Assembly: GCF_029962835.1 (NCBI RefSeq)
Contig: NC_080583.1
Span: 71,409,158 to 71,473,157, forward strand
Reading direction: 5' to 3'
Origin: Magnolia sinica
Lineage: Eukaryota > Streptophyta > Magnoliopsida > Magnoliales > Magnoliaceae
DNA length: 64,000 nucleotides
The translations under genes were made by a program, and so were the position numbers. The notes under the pieces are model-generated. The model did not search any database. It was not told the DNA's origin and saw nothing but the letters and a program-made list of their open reading frames with translations. The stretch's first letter is position 1. Every line of letters starts with the position of its first letter. Shown piece by piece: positions 11,800-21,676 of this stretch.

Positions 11800-12165
11800 A
11801 TACATCACAATGGGTCTTATATACATCATATTGGGCCTTACACAAATGCCTCACATACATCACATTGGGCCTCATATACATCACATTGGGCCTCACTCAT
11901 GGGCCTCATATACATCACACTGGGCCTCACTCAATGGCCTTATATACATCAAATGGGCCTCACCATTTGGGCCTCAAACACATCACAATGGGCCTCACCA
12001 TCTGGGCCTCACATACATCACACTGGGCCTCATACACATCACGTTGGGCCTCACTCATGGGCCTCAAATACATCACAATGGGCCTCACTATCTAGGCCTC
12101 AAATACATCATATTGGGCCTCACCATCTGGGCCTTAAATACACCACATTGGGCCTCACAACAGGT
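11800..12165 (+). repeat. GGGCCTCA minisatellite inside LTR B
   Basis: About a dozen irregular units occur, built from 'TACATCACAxTGGGCCTCA' (18-21 bp) alternating with 'CCATCTGGGCCTCAAA' or 'CTCATGGGCCTCA' inserts. The three frames translate to repetitive Gly/His/Ile-rich strings. LTR A lacks an equivalent array at this position, so the repeat expanded within this LTR lineage. Confidence 0.8.
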
Positions 12166-12817
12166 GGGCCCTGCACAGCCAACAGGTGAACTTGCACCTT
12201 CCAAATGGGCCCACTAAATGAACAGCATAGATGTACAACACATACATCAAGTCGGCCGCACATCCAGTAGACTGGACGATGTGGCTAAAACACATACATC
12301 AAGGTGGGGCCCACCCCACACATGCAACACTTGTGGGTAGGTCCCACGCCCTAAAAAAAGGGGGATGGTGTGGGTATAAAACATATACATCAACAGTGGG
12401 TCCCACCGTCCAGCAAACTGGACGGGTGGATATACATACCTCATGATCAAACCCACACAACTTGCTGACGTTAATACAGCAATTATATAGCTGATGTAAA
12501 GTACATCAGCCAATCCTTTCCATAGAGGTGGGTCCCACGTGGGGCCCACCATATAATATCATATATTATTATTTTATTATATTTTTTTATGCAACTCCAG
12601 CATCCAGGCCCTGGACGAGTGGCCTGGAATGAAACATGCACATCGTGGTGGTCCCCACACGTGTCGCAGGTGGGTCCCATGGATGAACAGTGTGGGGATA
12701 ACACATGCCATGTGGGTCCCAAAGCTACTGGACGTCAGTCCAGCAGCCTCCTCTGATAGACGGTATAGATAAATCTCATACTTTATGGTGGTCCCACGTG
12801 GGTGGGCCACGAGATGG

Positions 12818-12819
<2 letters not shown>

Positions 12820-12851
<32 letters not shown>
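12820..12851 (+). repeat. (GA)n microsatellite in LTR B
   Basis: A 32-bp uninterrupted AG/GA dinucleotide tract. LTR C has a (GA)n tract at the equivalent place (34981-35004). Confidence 0.9.
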
Positions 12852-12854
<3 letters not shown>

Positions 12855-13875
12855 GTGATGGAGGGGAGGTTCTCCGTTACTATGAGCCCTCCCTAGGTGG
12901 GCCATGTAATTACAATATATACATCAAAATAGGTCCTAAATCATGTGGGCCCTAAATCATAAAAATTAACAGTGGAGATCCTTTTCCACCAAAAGATGCA
13001 AGGTCTAGAAGACCTTTCCATAAATGAAAAAATAAACATCATGATGGGGTCCATGGAGAATGGCCCCATCATGGGATGATCATATGAATCATGGTGAGCC
13101 ATCGGCCACACCTAAGGTCTAAAGTGAGATCCATACCATCAATCGGTAGGCCCCACTTGGCCCATCATCAAAATACAATCTAATCCTACAAAAACAACCA
13201 CCGATTGCAAATCTTCTAGGCTCCTTGGAATACTAAGCTCTTTGGCTTCAACTTTGATGGAGGATGATGGAGATTGAAGGGCTAGGATGAGAGATGAGGG
13301 GGGTAAGAAGTGGGCTACACTTGTTCTCCTTGGGGAAATGCTTAGATGATCCTCTCTTGGGTTGCTTGGAAATGGTAGAGAGAATGAAAGAGGAGAAGGT
13401 GTTTTAAGAGAAGGTGAAATGGAGAGTATGGGCTTTGTTGACTTATGTGGCATGAGGTGGCATCGGGTATGGGTTGCCTTAACTTGTTGGTAAGAAAGGG
13501 ATGGGATAGGCATGGGTTTATTTAACTTGGTGAAGAGAGAGGTATGAGTGAGAGATCGGTTGTACTTGATTGATTGATGTGATAGATTGGGTAGAGATTC
13601 TCTCGAAATTCGCAATGCGCGGCATTTTTCTCTAAATAAACACGGGCTCACAACTCCTAGCCTGGGTATCGCATCAATGCGCAAGACGCGATGTTGGTAC
13701 CGCGGCGACGGCGCGGTCACAATGGTACAAGTTTCGAGTCGAGTCGACTTAGATCCACAGGATGCAATTTAGGGTTGCCGGAATTCGACGGGGAAGATCA
13801 CAAGAGTCTAAGAAACAATACGGACTAGGATACGGGCCTTACATATATTGTTTGTAATATGGACCCTATAGTGGC

Positions 13876-13877
<2 letters not shown>

Positions 13878-13935
<58 letters not shown>
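13878..13935 (+). repeat. (CT)29 microsatellite
   Basis: 58 bp of perfect CT dinucleotides just outside LTR B and before the hAT-type MITE. A variable length is likely. Confidence 0.95.
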
Positions 13936-13937
<2 letters not shown>

Positions 13938-13966
13938 TTTTGTGGAGCCCACGAGTTGGCCATGCC

Positions 13967-14584
13967 TAGAGCTATACACAAGTCAAATTGAGTTGAGTTT
14001 GGTACAACTTGGCTCGACTCGGCCAGTAGCTAACCCTAACTCGAACTCAACTCGGCTCGGTTCGATCAACAACTCAGGCCAATTTGAGCCTGTGCGAAAT
14101 TTTCTCAAAAACATAGAGTGCATCTTCAATTCCTCACAGAATGAAAAATAGTAACAGCAGTTTACATATTTCATCAAACACTCGGCGGGTAGCATCAAAA
14201 TCAAGATATGAGGGTAGTTTTATAATGCAGAGGTTTTTTTGTAGCGATTTGTTTCATATCCATTCCTCCATTGCCACCAATCAATCCCGCGGAGAATGTA
14301 TGACCCGAAACAACACTTTGTTGAGTCATTTCATCAAACACTTGGCGAGTAGCATCAATATCAAAATAACCGAGTCACCGAACCGATTCGATCCAAGTCA
14401 ATTCAAGTTGAGGTTCAATCCGAGTCGAGTCGAGCTCAAGCAAGCTCGAACTTGCTCGAAATTTTTTCGAGCTCCAACGACTAGCTCAACCCGGTCGAAT
14501 TCAATTTTGAACCGAGGCCAGTTATGCTTTTTCAAGTTGAGTCAAGCGAGCTGACTGAGCTAACTTGACTCGTGTACAGCTCTA
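13967..14584. mobile_element. hAT-type non-autonomous element (618 bp)
   Basis: Terminal inverted repeats read TAGAGCTATACACAAGTCAA on the left and, as reverse complement, TAGAGCTGTACACGAGTCAA on the right. The flanking 8-mers GCCATGCC (13959-13966) and GCCACGCT (14585-14592) match at 6 of 8 positions, as expected for an aged hAT duplication. The subterminal regions are full of 'TCGAGCTCGAACTCGGCTCG'-like motifs, as in the larger element at 36005-39476. It has no coding capacity. Confidence 0.7.
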
Positions 14585-15119
14585 GCCACGCTGTGGGATA
14601 GCAGCAGCGTGTGCCCCACGCTGTGGAGCCCACCTTGCTGTTATCCTCCATCCAACCTGTGAACAAGGTCACGAAAGGACATGGAGTGTAGGGCCCACAT
14701 GATGTTTGAGAGAATTGACACGTCTATCCATTTTTTTTTTCGGATAATTTTTAACGGGTCAAATCTAAATTTCCAGTGGATTGCACCACTGAGACTGTGG
14801 ATTGTTTACCACATTGAAAGCTTACTAGGGCCCACTGCGATATGTCTATTGGAGATTGAAAGACCACCGTTAATACCTCCTGGATAGCTACCATTAAAAG
14901 CTTCCTAGGGCCCACCATCATGACCCGGCCAAACCGACGGACGGAATGGGTTTTTTAAGTGGACCCCACCTGCATATTTTTATAAAAATATAATATTTTT
15001 AAAAAAAAAAAAAAAAAAAAAAAAAGAAGGAAGAAGGAAGAAGAAATAACCTAGCCGCTGACGCTGGCTACAAGCAGCCTCCAGGGACGCTCCTATGTTT
15101 GAAGGTTATGGGGTATCCA
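14585..15119. repeat. Degraded MITE-core sequence and poly(A) tract
   Basis: Fragments of the local 'GGGCCCAC...ACCATTAAAA...CCTAGGGCCCAC' MITE core occur without identifiable ends. A 25-A run at 15001-15025 is followed by a GAAGGAAGAA tract. No gene is seen. Confidence 0.5.
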
Positions 15120-15575
15120 GGACGCGGTTTGGTTAGTGACGCCGCCATCAGCCAGGTGGCTAGTGGTTGGTGCTATGTGGACCCGCCATGATTTATGTGT
15201 TTTATCCACGCCGTCCATCCATTTTGACTTAATCCCAAAAATAACGTAGATCTAAATCTCAGGTGGACCACACCATGGGAAAACAGTAGTGATTGAATGT
15301 CCACCGTTAAAAATATCCTAGGGCCCACTGTAATGATTATTTGACATCTAACCTGTTGATTATGTCATACAGACTTAGATGAAGGGAAAAAATATATATC
15401 AGCTTGATCCAAAACTTTTGTGGCCCCAAAATGTTTTTAATAGGGGGCGTTCAATCAACACTGTGCGGTCCACTTGAGATTTGGATAAACGTACACATAC
15501 ATCATGGTGGGACCCACAGAGCACCGACCACTAGACATTGGCTAGTGGCAGGGGGAGTAGCCAATCCCTTTCCGT
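15120..15575. mobile_element. Mutator-like MITE copy, 'GGCTAGTGG' ends
   Basis: The left end carries 'CCAGGTGGCTAGTGGTTGGTG'-type sequence and the right end is its complement ('GCACCGACCACTAG...GGCTAGTGGCAG'). The arms continue inward with 'GTGGACCCGCCATGATTTATG...TTTATCCACGCCGTCCATCC' and its complement, so the element is mostly a long inverted repeat. Copies with the same ends lie at 17935-18427 and 18428-18945. I found no clear target duplication. Confidence 0.6.
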
Positions 15576-15645
15576 ATGTGTTCTATCCATGTGATCCATC
15601 CAATTTGCCAGAACATTTAGGCCATGGGCCAAATAAATGGGACCC

Positions 15646-16128
15646 GGATTTCCTGCCAAGTTCCTACGCTTTGGAAACCTAGGTGGGGCCCACTGTCATG
15701 TTTCGAGAAATCCACACTATCTATCCGTATTTTTAAGCCCATTCAAGGACTTGAAAGCAAAATTGAGCAAGATCCAATACTCAAGTGGGCCGCGCTAGAA
15801 GAAAATGTTGGTAGGAAAATTCTTACCGTTGAAACCTCCCTAGGATCGACAGTGATGTTTACATGCCATCCATAACGTTCGTAACATCATTCTTCGGGGA
15901 TGAACTGTGAACATAAACTTAAGACTGATTCAAAACTTCGGTAGCCCCACTAATATTTCAATGGGCATTCAATCCTCGCGCTTTCGGCCAACTTGAGTAT
16001 TGGATCCAGCTCATTTTTGGCCTTGTGTCCTAAAATAAGCTCAAAGAAAGGATGGACGGAGTGAATTTCTCAAAAACATGATGGTAGGCCCCACCTAGTT
16101 CCCAGCGCAGGAACTTCCTGCAAAAGCC
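15646..16128. mobile_element. Mutator-like MITE copy, 'TTTCCTGC..AAGTTCCT' ends
   Basis: The terminal repeats GGATTTCCTGCCAAGTTCCT (left) and GGCTTTTGCAGGAAGTTCCT (right, reverse complement) are equal in length. Both continue into the common family core. The partial copy at 21185-21676 carries the same left-end motif. Flanking bases do not form a convincing duplication. Confidence 0.55.
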
Positions 16129-16538
16129 TATCCAAAAGAATGAGATAGATCTGAATCTCATACGGACCGCACCACAGTGAATAACGGGCATTGACACCTA
16201 ATGTGGTAACCTTATTGGACCCACAAATGATTATTGTTTTGCACCCAACCAGGGGCAGTGGGACCCACTATGGGGTCCCACCATGATATACGTGCTACCC
16301 CCAAGAGGCTTACCTAATCTGGCCCCAAAAAGGGCCATGGGCTCTGGTGGGCCAACCCAAAAGTGAGGTAGATCCAAGCTCTAGTGGACTACTCTATGGG
16401 CAACAGATTAATGGACCCACCATAGCCCATTCTAGGGGTCGTGGAACCTATCATGGACTCCTACCATGATGTATGTGACTTATCTAAGCAGCCCACCTGA
16501 TCCGGCTATAAAAATGGGCCATGGGCCCTTGTGGGCTG
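16129..16538. repeat. MITE-core remnant
   Basis: Repeated 'GGTCCCACCATGATxTACGTG', 'GGCCATGGGC' and 'GGCTATAAAAATGGGCC' motifs of the same family, twice in tandem-like order, without termini. No gene is seen. Confidence 0.4.
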
Positions 16539-17076
16539 GAAATCCGATTGCGTACTGAGTAACTCAGTACGCTCTTATCGTACTGAGTAAACTATATTGG
16601 GCCCACAGTGAATGTATGTGGTTTATCCACACCGTCCATCCGTTTTATCAGCTCATTTTAGGGGTTGAGCCCAAAATTGAAGCTTATCCAAAGCTAAAGT
16701 GAACCATTCCACAGGAAACAATATAAATAATGGTTCCCATGGTTGAAACCTTCCTAGGCCTCACAGTGATGTTTATTTGTCATCCAACCTTCTCATAAGA
16801 TCACACAAACATGGATGAATAGAAAATACAAATATAAGCTTGATCCAAAACTTTTATGCCCTCCAGAAATTTTCAACGGTACACATTTAATTCACACTGT
16901 TTCCTGTGGTGTGGTCCACTTTAGTTTTTTATATGTTTCAGTTTTGGGATAAGGCCCTAAAATTATATGGTAAAATGTACGGACGGATAGGATAAAATAC
17001 ATAAATAATAGTAGACCCCACAGAGTTTACTTAGTACGCTTAGCGTACTGAGTTACTCAGTACGCAATCCGCCTCC
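16539..17076. mobile_element. Mutator-like MITE with 9-bp target duplication
   Basis: Long terminal inverted repeats read GAAATCCGATTGCGTACTGA on the left and GGAGGCGGATTGCGTACTGA on the right (reverse complement), and continue through 'GTAACTCAGTACGCT'. The flanking 9-mers TGTGGGCTG (16530-16538) and CGTGGGCTG (17077-17085) differ at one base, which is diagnostic of Mutator-type transposition. The interior is the shared 'CCACACCGTCCATCCGTTTT' core. It has no coding capacity, so transposase must be supplied in trans. Confidence 0.75.
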
Positions 17077-17343
17077 CGTGGGCTGTCCAATAATTTGACA
17101 ACTCATTTTAGGATATGGGGCTCACTTTTAAGTGGACCATAACAAAGAAATCAGTGGTGATTGATGCCTACCTTTCAAACTTTCTAAACTTACTGTAATG
17201 TTTATTTGCTATCCAGACAACATGTGGGCCTGCTGTGGACCCCACCATGATTGTGGGTGCCTTATCCAAGCCATCCAAAGTGGACCCCACCGCATGAAAG
17301 AAATGGTGGTTAAATGCCGGAAGCAGATTGGCTGGTGTACCAC

Positions 17344-17365
17344 ACACCAGCTATATAGCTGGTGT
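17344..17365. other. 22-bp perfect palindrome
   Basis: ACACCAGCTAT is followed directly by its exact reverse complement ATAGCTGGTGT. It lies between MITE copies; a shorter relative (GCTGATGTAAAGTACATCAGC) occurs in LTR B at about 12490. It is possibly the residue of a TIR, but function is unknown. Confidence 0.8.
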
Positions 17366-17434
17366 AGGTACGTGTCGTGCGAAGACATGGGCTGACGCTC
17401 CTCGAGCTCCGAGTTGTACGAACGGTTCAAAGTA

Positions 17435-17860
17435 GATCAAATTTACATGGGCCCACAGTGATGGATTTATTATATCCACACCGTTCATCTATTTTTTGAG
17501 ATCATTTTAGAGCACTATACAAAAACGTGAATCATATCAAAGATTAACGGGACCACACCACAAATAGCAGCAGGAATAATGATTTTCACTGTTAAAAAAT
17601 TCGTAGGGCCCACCGTATCGTTTATTTTCCATCCAATCTGTTCATGAGGTCACAAGACCTGGATGAAGAGGAAAAACAAATAGCATATTGATCGAAAACT
17701 TCTGTGACCCCCAAAAAGTTTTCAATGGTACACATTCAATTCCCCCACTGCTTTTTGTAATGTGGTCCACTTTTTTTTAGATCTGTCTTATTTTTAGTCT
17801 CAAGCCTTTTCACGAGCTCTCCAAGTGGATGGACGGTTTGGATTTCAGACGCATTGCAAC
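17435..17860. mobile_element. Partial MITE copy (core only)
   Basis: It contains the core in its usual order: 'GGGCCCACAGTGATG...CCACACCGTTCATC', 'GACCACACCAC', 'GGGCCCACCGTATCG', 'GGATGAAGAGGAAAAAC' and 'GTGGTCCAC'. Recognisable outer termini are absent. Confidence 0.5.
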
Positions 17861-17934
17861 CAGAATTTGACATCCAACCTGTTCAAAGGTCACACAAACC
17901 TGTTTGTAAGGGAATTACCAGTACCAGCTTTGCC

Positions 17935-18427
17935 CAAGCTTGTAGACGCAGCTTGGCTAGTGATGCTGCCACTAGCCAGGTGGCTAGTGGTCGGTGTTAT
18001 GTGGGCCCCACCATGATCTGTGCTTTATCCACACCGTCCATTCATTTTTAAACATTATTTTAATAATTCACTTTATAAATGAGGCATATCAAAATCTCAG
18101 GTGGACCACACCATTGGAAAAAAATAGTGATTGAACGTCTACCATTAAAAACCTCCTAGGGCCCACTGTAATATTTATTTGACATCCAACCTGTAGATTA
18201 GGTCATAAAGACCTGGATGAAGGCAAAAAACAAATATCAGCTTGATCCAAAACTTTTGTCGCCCCCATAAGTTTTTAATGGTGAGAATTCAATCAACACT
18301 GTGTGGCCCACATGAGATTTTGATCTACCTCAGTTTTAGGTTCGTGATATTAAATTATCTAGAAAAAGGAATGGACGCCATGGATGAGACACATACATCA
18401 TGCTGGGGTTCACAGAGCACCGACCAC
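17935..18427. mobile_element. Mutator-like MITE copy, 'GGCTAGTGG' ends
   Basis: The left end is 'GCTTGGCTAGTGATGCTGCCA..AGCCAGGTGGCTAGTGGTCGG' and the right end 'GCACCGACCACTAGATTGGC'. The core is in full order and closely matches 15120-15575. It abuts the next copy at 18428 with shared 'GGCTACTCCCCCTGCC' sequence, suggesting one inserted at or in the end of the other. Confidence 0.6.
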
Positions 18428-18945
18428 TAGATTGGCTACTCCCCCTGCCTCCAGCCCCTTGGCTGATGGTCGGTGCTCTGTGGGCCCCACCATCATGTAT
18501 GTTCTTCATCTATTTTTACAAATCATTTTAGGTCTTGATCCCAAAAGCAATAGGAATATAAATCTCAAGTGGACCACACCACAGGAAAACAATAGTGATT
18601 GCATATCCACCGTTAAAATCCTCGTAAGGCCCACTGTACTGTTTGTTTGACATCCAATCTGTTGATTAGGTGATAAAGGCTCAGATGAAGGTTTTAAAAA
18701 AACAAATATCAGCTCGATCCAACACTTTTATGGCCCCAAAAAGTTTTTAATAGTCGAAGTTTATTCAACACCGATTCCCGTAATGTAGAGATGGGCAAAT
18801 ACCTCATTTTCGGTCTTATACCATAAAATGATCTAGAAAAATAGATGGACCGCATGAATGAAACACATACATTATGGTGGGGCCCACAGAGCATCGACCA
18901 CCAGCTTTGGCTGGTGGCAGGGGAGTAAAAAATCCGTTTCCGTTT
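18428..18945. mobile_element. Mutator-like MITE copy adjacent to the previous one
   Basis: The left arm is 'GGCTGATGGTCGGTGCTCTGTGGGCCCC' and the right arm its complement ('GGGGCCCACAGAGCATCGACCACCAGC'), then 'GGCTGGTGGCAGGGGAGTA'. The core is in family order. The left outermost ~9 bp present in other copies appear to be missing. Confidence 0.6.
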
Positions 18946-20120
18946 GTGCCAGGCTCACCTGTGATGTGTATGTTTTATCCACGCCATCCTTTTTTAGCAG
19001 GAAGCTAACCTGCTGGACGTTGTCCAGCGGTAGGGCCCCTGGTCAGCAAGTGTGGCCCGCTGTTGCAACCCACCTTGCTGGAGTGTTTTATATCCTGGCT
19101 GTCCATCTGCTTTGACAGCTCATTTTAAGTGTGTGGGTTAAAAATGAGCTAGATCCAAAGCTTAGTGGGTCGCATCGCCCAGTAAATGACTTTTTTTCAT
19201 GCCCGCCTTAGAAAATTTTCTTGGGCCCACCGTGTTATTTTAGGGACCCACAGTGGTGGGCCATGCTGTGGAAGCAGTGTGCGCAAGCACGCTGTCCACG
19301 CAACATGCGCCCTACTCTGCAGGGTCCACCATGATGCATGTATTGATTAGCCACGTTGCCCATCTTTTGCCCGTCCGTATTAGATTATGAGTTGCTCTTT
19401 TGGGCCTTCTACGGGACATTTAGGGCCCACTTTGATGCCTCTTATGGGCCCATCATGATCTCTTGTGGACCTTGTTAATGTGCCCTATTTTGATTGTCGT
19501 ACTTTATATGACGAGGACTGTTTTAGTACATTTTTGATGAGTGGGCCGCAGTGTTTAAATTATCGACAATATTATCAAATTATCACCAACACTCTGGGTA
19601 ATAATAAAAACAAGACTATAACTCTTTTTTTATCTCTCTTCTGGATTTCGCCGATATTTTTATTTTTTCAATATTTTTTAAAAAATCGCCGACAATTCCA
19701 TGTTCTCACCAATAACAAGTGGGAACTTTAACCAATTACCTCTCTTTTCTTTCAATGAAAGGGCGACATTTTTTGCGATAAAAATCATCGAAGTACAACA
19801 TCAAATAAAAATCTAAGAAAAAAGAAAAACTAAAGAAACATACTTATATTTTTCTCTCAGATCTATTTAAGGAATAAGATTTCAGTGTCCGATAGTCGTT
19901 GGATTGCAAATCATCAACAGTTCTTCAAAAGGTACAAATCAAACTCCAAAAAATAAGCTCACTTTTCATTGAAAAATCCTCCAATGATTACTTCTGCAGC
20001 ATTGCAAGCCTCATGACGTGTTGTTAGGGCTCAAATTTTAGAGTTAGAGGGAGAGATTTTGGGTCAGGGAGATAAGGGGGATATGGCTTTGTTTTCATTT
20101 TCAACCCTTACCAAGGGGGC
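18946..20120. repeat. Repeat-derived spacer, no gene recognised
   Basis: 18946-19480 contains further GGGCCCACC-type fragments ('GTCCAGCGGTAGGGCCC', 'GGGTCCACCATGATGCATG'). 19480-20110 is AT-rich with 'ATCGCCGAxAATT' and 'ATTATCACCAACA' motifs and no protein similarity I can recognise. Confidence 0.4.
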
Positions 20121-20652
20121 GGAAGCCGATTGCGCACTAAGTAACTTACTATGCCAAGCATACCGAGTAAACTCCGTGGGGTCCACCATTATTTATATAT
20201 TTTATCCACTCATTTCATCCATTTACCATATATTTTTAAGGCCTGAGCTCAAAATTGAAGCATATCCAAAGCTCAAATGGATCCACCATAAGATACAATT
20301 TTAATTGAAGGTCTCCCGAGGGCCACTAAAGTTTTGGATCAAGCTTATATTTGTCTTTTCCCTTCATCCATGTTTTGTGATGTTCTGTGATCTTATGAAT
20401 AAGTTGGATGACAAATAAACATCACTGTGGGGCCTAGCAAGGTTTCAACGGTGGAAATCATTATTCCAACTATTTCCTATGGTATGGTCCACTTGAGCTT
20501 TGGATATGCTTCAATTTTGGGCTCAACCCCCTAAATGAGCTGGAAAAATAGATGGACAGTGTGAATAAACCACATACATTCACGGTGGGCCAAACAGAGT
20601 TTACTCAGTACGATTAGAGCATACTAAGTAACCCAGTACCTAATCCGATTTC
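20121..20652. mobile_element. Mutator-like MITE, second copy of the 16539 family
   Basis: Termini are GGAAGCCGATTGCGCACTAAG on the left and GAAATCGGATTAGGTACTGG on the right (reverse complement), the same TIR as 16539-17076 but more diverged. The length is nearly equal (532 versus 538 bp). The flanks CAAGGGGGC (20112-20120) and CAAGGGACT (20653-20661) match at 6 of 9. The core has the same order. Confidence 0.65.
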
Positions 20653-20661
20653 CAAGGGACT

Positions 20662-20990
20662 TGCGTGCTTATATTGAGTAGACTCTATGGGACCCATCCT
20701 GATGTATGTGTCATATCTATATCGTCCATCCATATTTCCATATCATTTTAGGCATGGTCCTAAATTTTAAGAATACCCAAAGCTCATGTGGACTACACTA
20801 CAGGAGCAGTGTGAATTGAACATAAACGATAAAGCTTATATTTATGTTTTCCCTTCATTCTTCCCTTCATCCATGTCTTTGTAGCCTTATGAATGGGTTG
20901 GATGACAAGTAAACATCACTGTGGCCCTTAGGAATGTTTCAATGGGAGAAATCATTAACCCCATTACTTCCTATGGTGTGGTCCCTAGGA
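20662..20990. mobile_element. Truncated MITE copy of the same family
   Basis: It begins 'TTGCGTGCTTATATTGAGTAGACTC', a diverged inner TIR, directly after the previous element's flank, and continues through the core to about 20990. The right terminus is missing. Confidence 0.5.
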
Positions 20991-21184
20991 ACCTTAGTGT
21001 GTGTTACCCTTACAATGTGGGGTCCACCTTAATGAAATTTTTGTATATCCATACCGTCGATCCCTAAAATGAGCTTTGAAAATGGTTGGACGATGTCGAT
21101 TTAAGGTGCATACATCGCTGTGAGCCCCACAATCATGGGTCAAACCCACCTTACTGATATGAGGTCTCACCTAATCCGCTCCCA

Positions 21185-21676
21185 CTAACGTGTTACTGAA
21201 TGTGGATTTCCTGCTAAAGGCTTTTGCAAGAAGTTCCTGCACTGGGATACTACGTGGGGTCCACCATGATGTTTATGAAAAATCCACCTTGTCCATCTGT
21301 TGTTCCAAATCATTTCAGGACATGAGACCAAAAACCAGGTGGATCCAAAACTCAAGTGGGGTGCACGGGAGGAAACAATGGAGATGCAGTGACCACCGTT
21401 TAAACATTCATATGGCCACAAAAGTTTCATATCATGCTAATCGTTTGGTGTTTTCAATTCATCTTAGTCGGAATGAACTTATAAACAATTTGGATGGCAT
21501 ATAAACATCAAGGTGGAGCCCAATAAGTTTTCAATGGTAGGAAACTCTTTCTCCACTTTTCCTTCTCGTATGTCCCACTTGAGTTTTGGATCCACATTAT
21601 GCTTGTTCTCATGACCTAAAATGATATGGAAAAATGGATGGACCAGGTGGATTTTCACAAACATCATGGTGGGCAC
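21185..21676. mobile_element. Mutator-like MITE copy, 'TTTCCTGC' left end
   Basis: The left end is 'GGATTTCCTGCTAAAGGCTTTTGCAAGAAGTTCCTGC', as at 15646. The core is in family order. The right arm stops at 'ACAAACATCATGGTGGGCA' without the expected terminus, where the next LTR-like sequence begins. Confidence 0.5.

Larger units (their letters stand above)
10201..13843 (-). mobile_element. LTR B (same family as LTR A), 3.6 kb
   Basis: On the minus strand it runs from TGTAAGGCCC (13843) to GGGCATGACA (10201), with a primer-binding site immediately outside the latter end, so it is a 5' LTR. It shares with LTR C the blocks 'CATCATGATGGGGTCCATG', 'GGCCCCATCATGGGATGAT' and the terminal ~250 bp. It includes a minisatellite (11800-12165) and a (GA)n tract (12820-12851). 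The five flanking bases at its outer end (TATAT) do not match those outside the 7345 stub, so the pair is not a simple intact element. Its open frames are repeat-derived. Confidence 0.8.

Noticed and set aside
11759..12217. Open frames of 96-152 codons on the plus strand in all three frames
   Set aside because: They are translations of the GGGCCTCA minisatellite (repeated Gly-Leu-Ile-His strings) within LTR B. Openness in all three frames reflects the repeat, not selection.
13139..13720. 193-codon minus-strand open frame
   Set aside because: Lies wholly inside LTR B, Ser/Pro low complexity, no similarity to known domains. The homologous stretch of LTR C is not open to the same extent.
10201..13843. 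LTR B plus the stub at 7345 as one intact element with target duplication
   Set aside because: Outer flanks TATAT and AGGAC do not match, and the interior is inverted and deleted.
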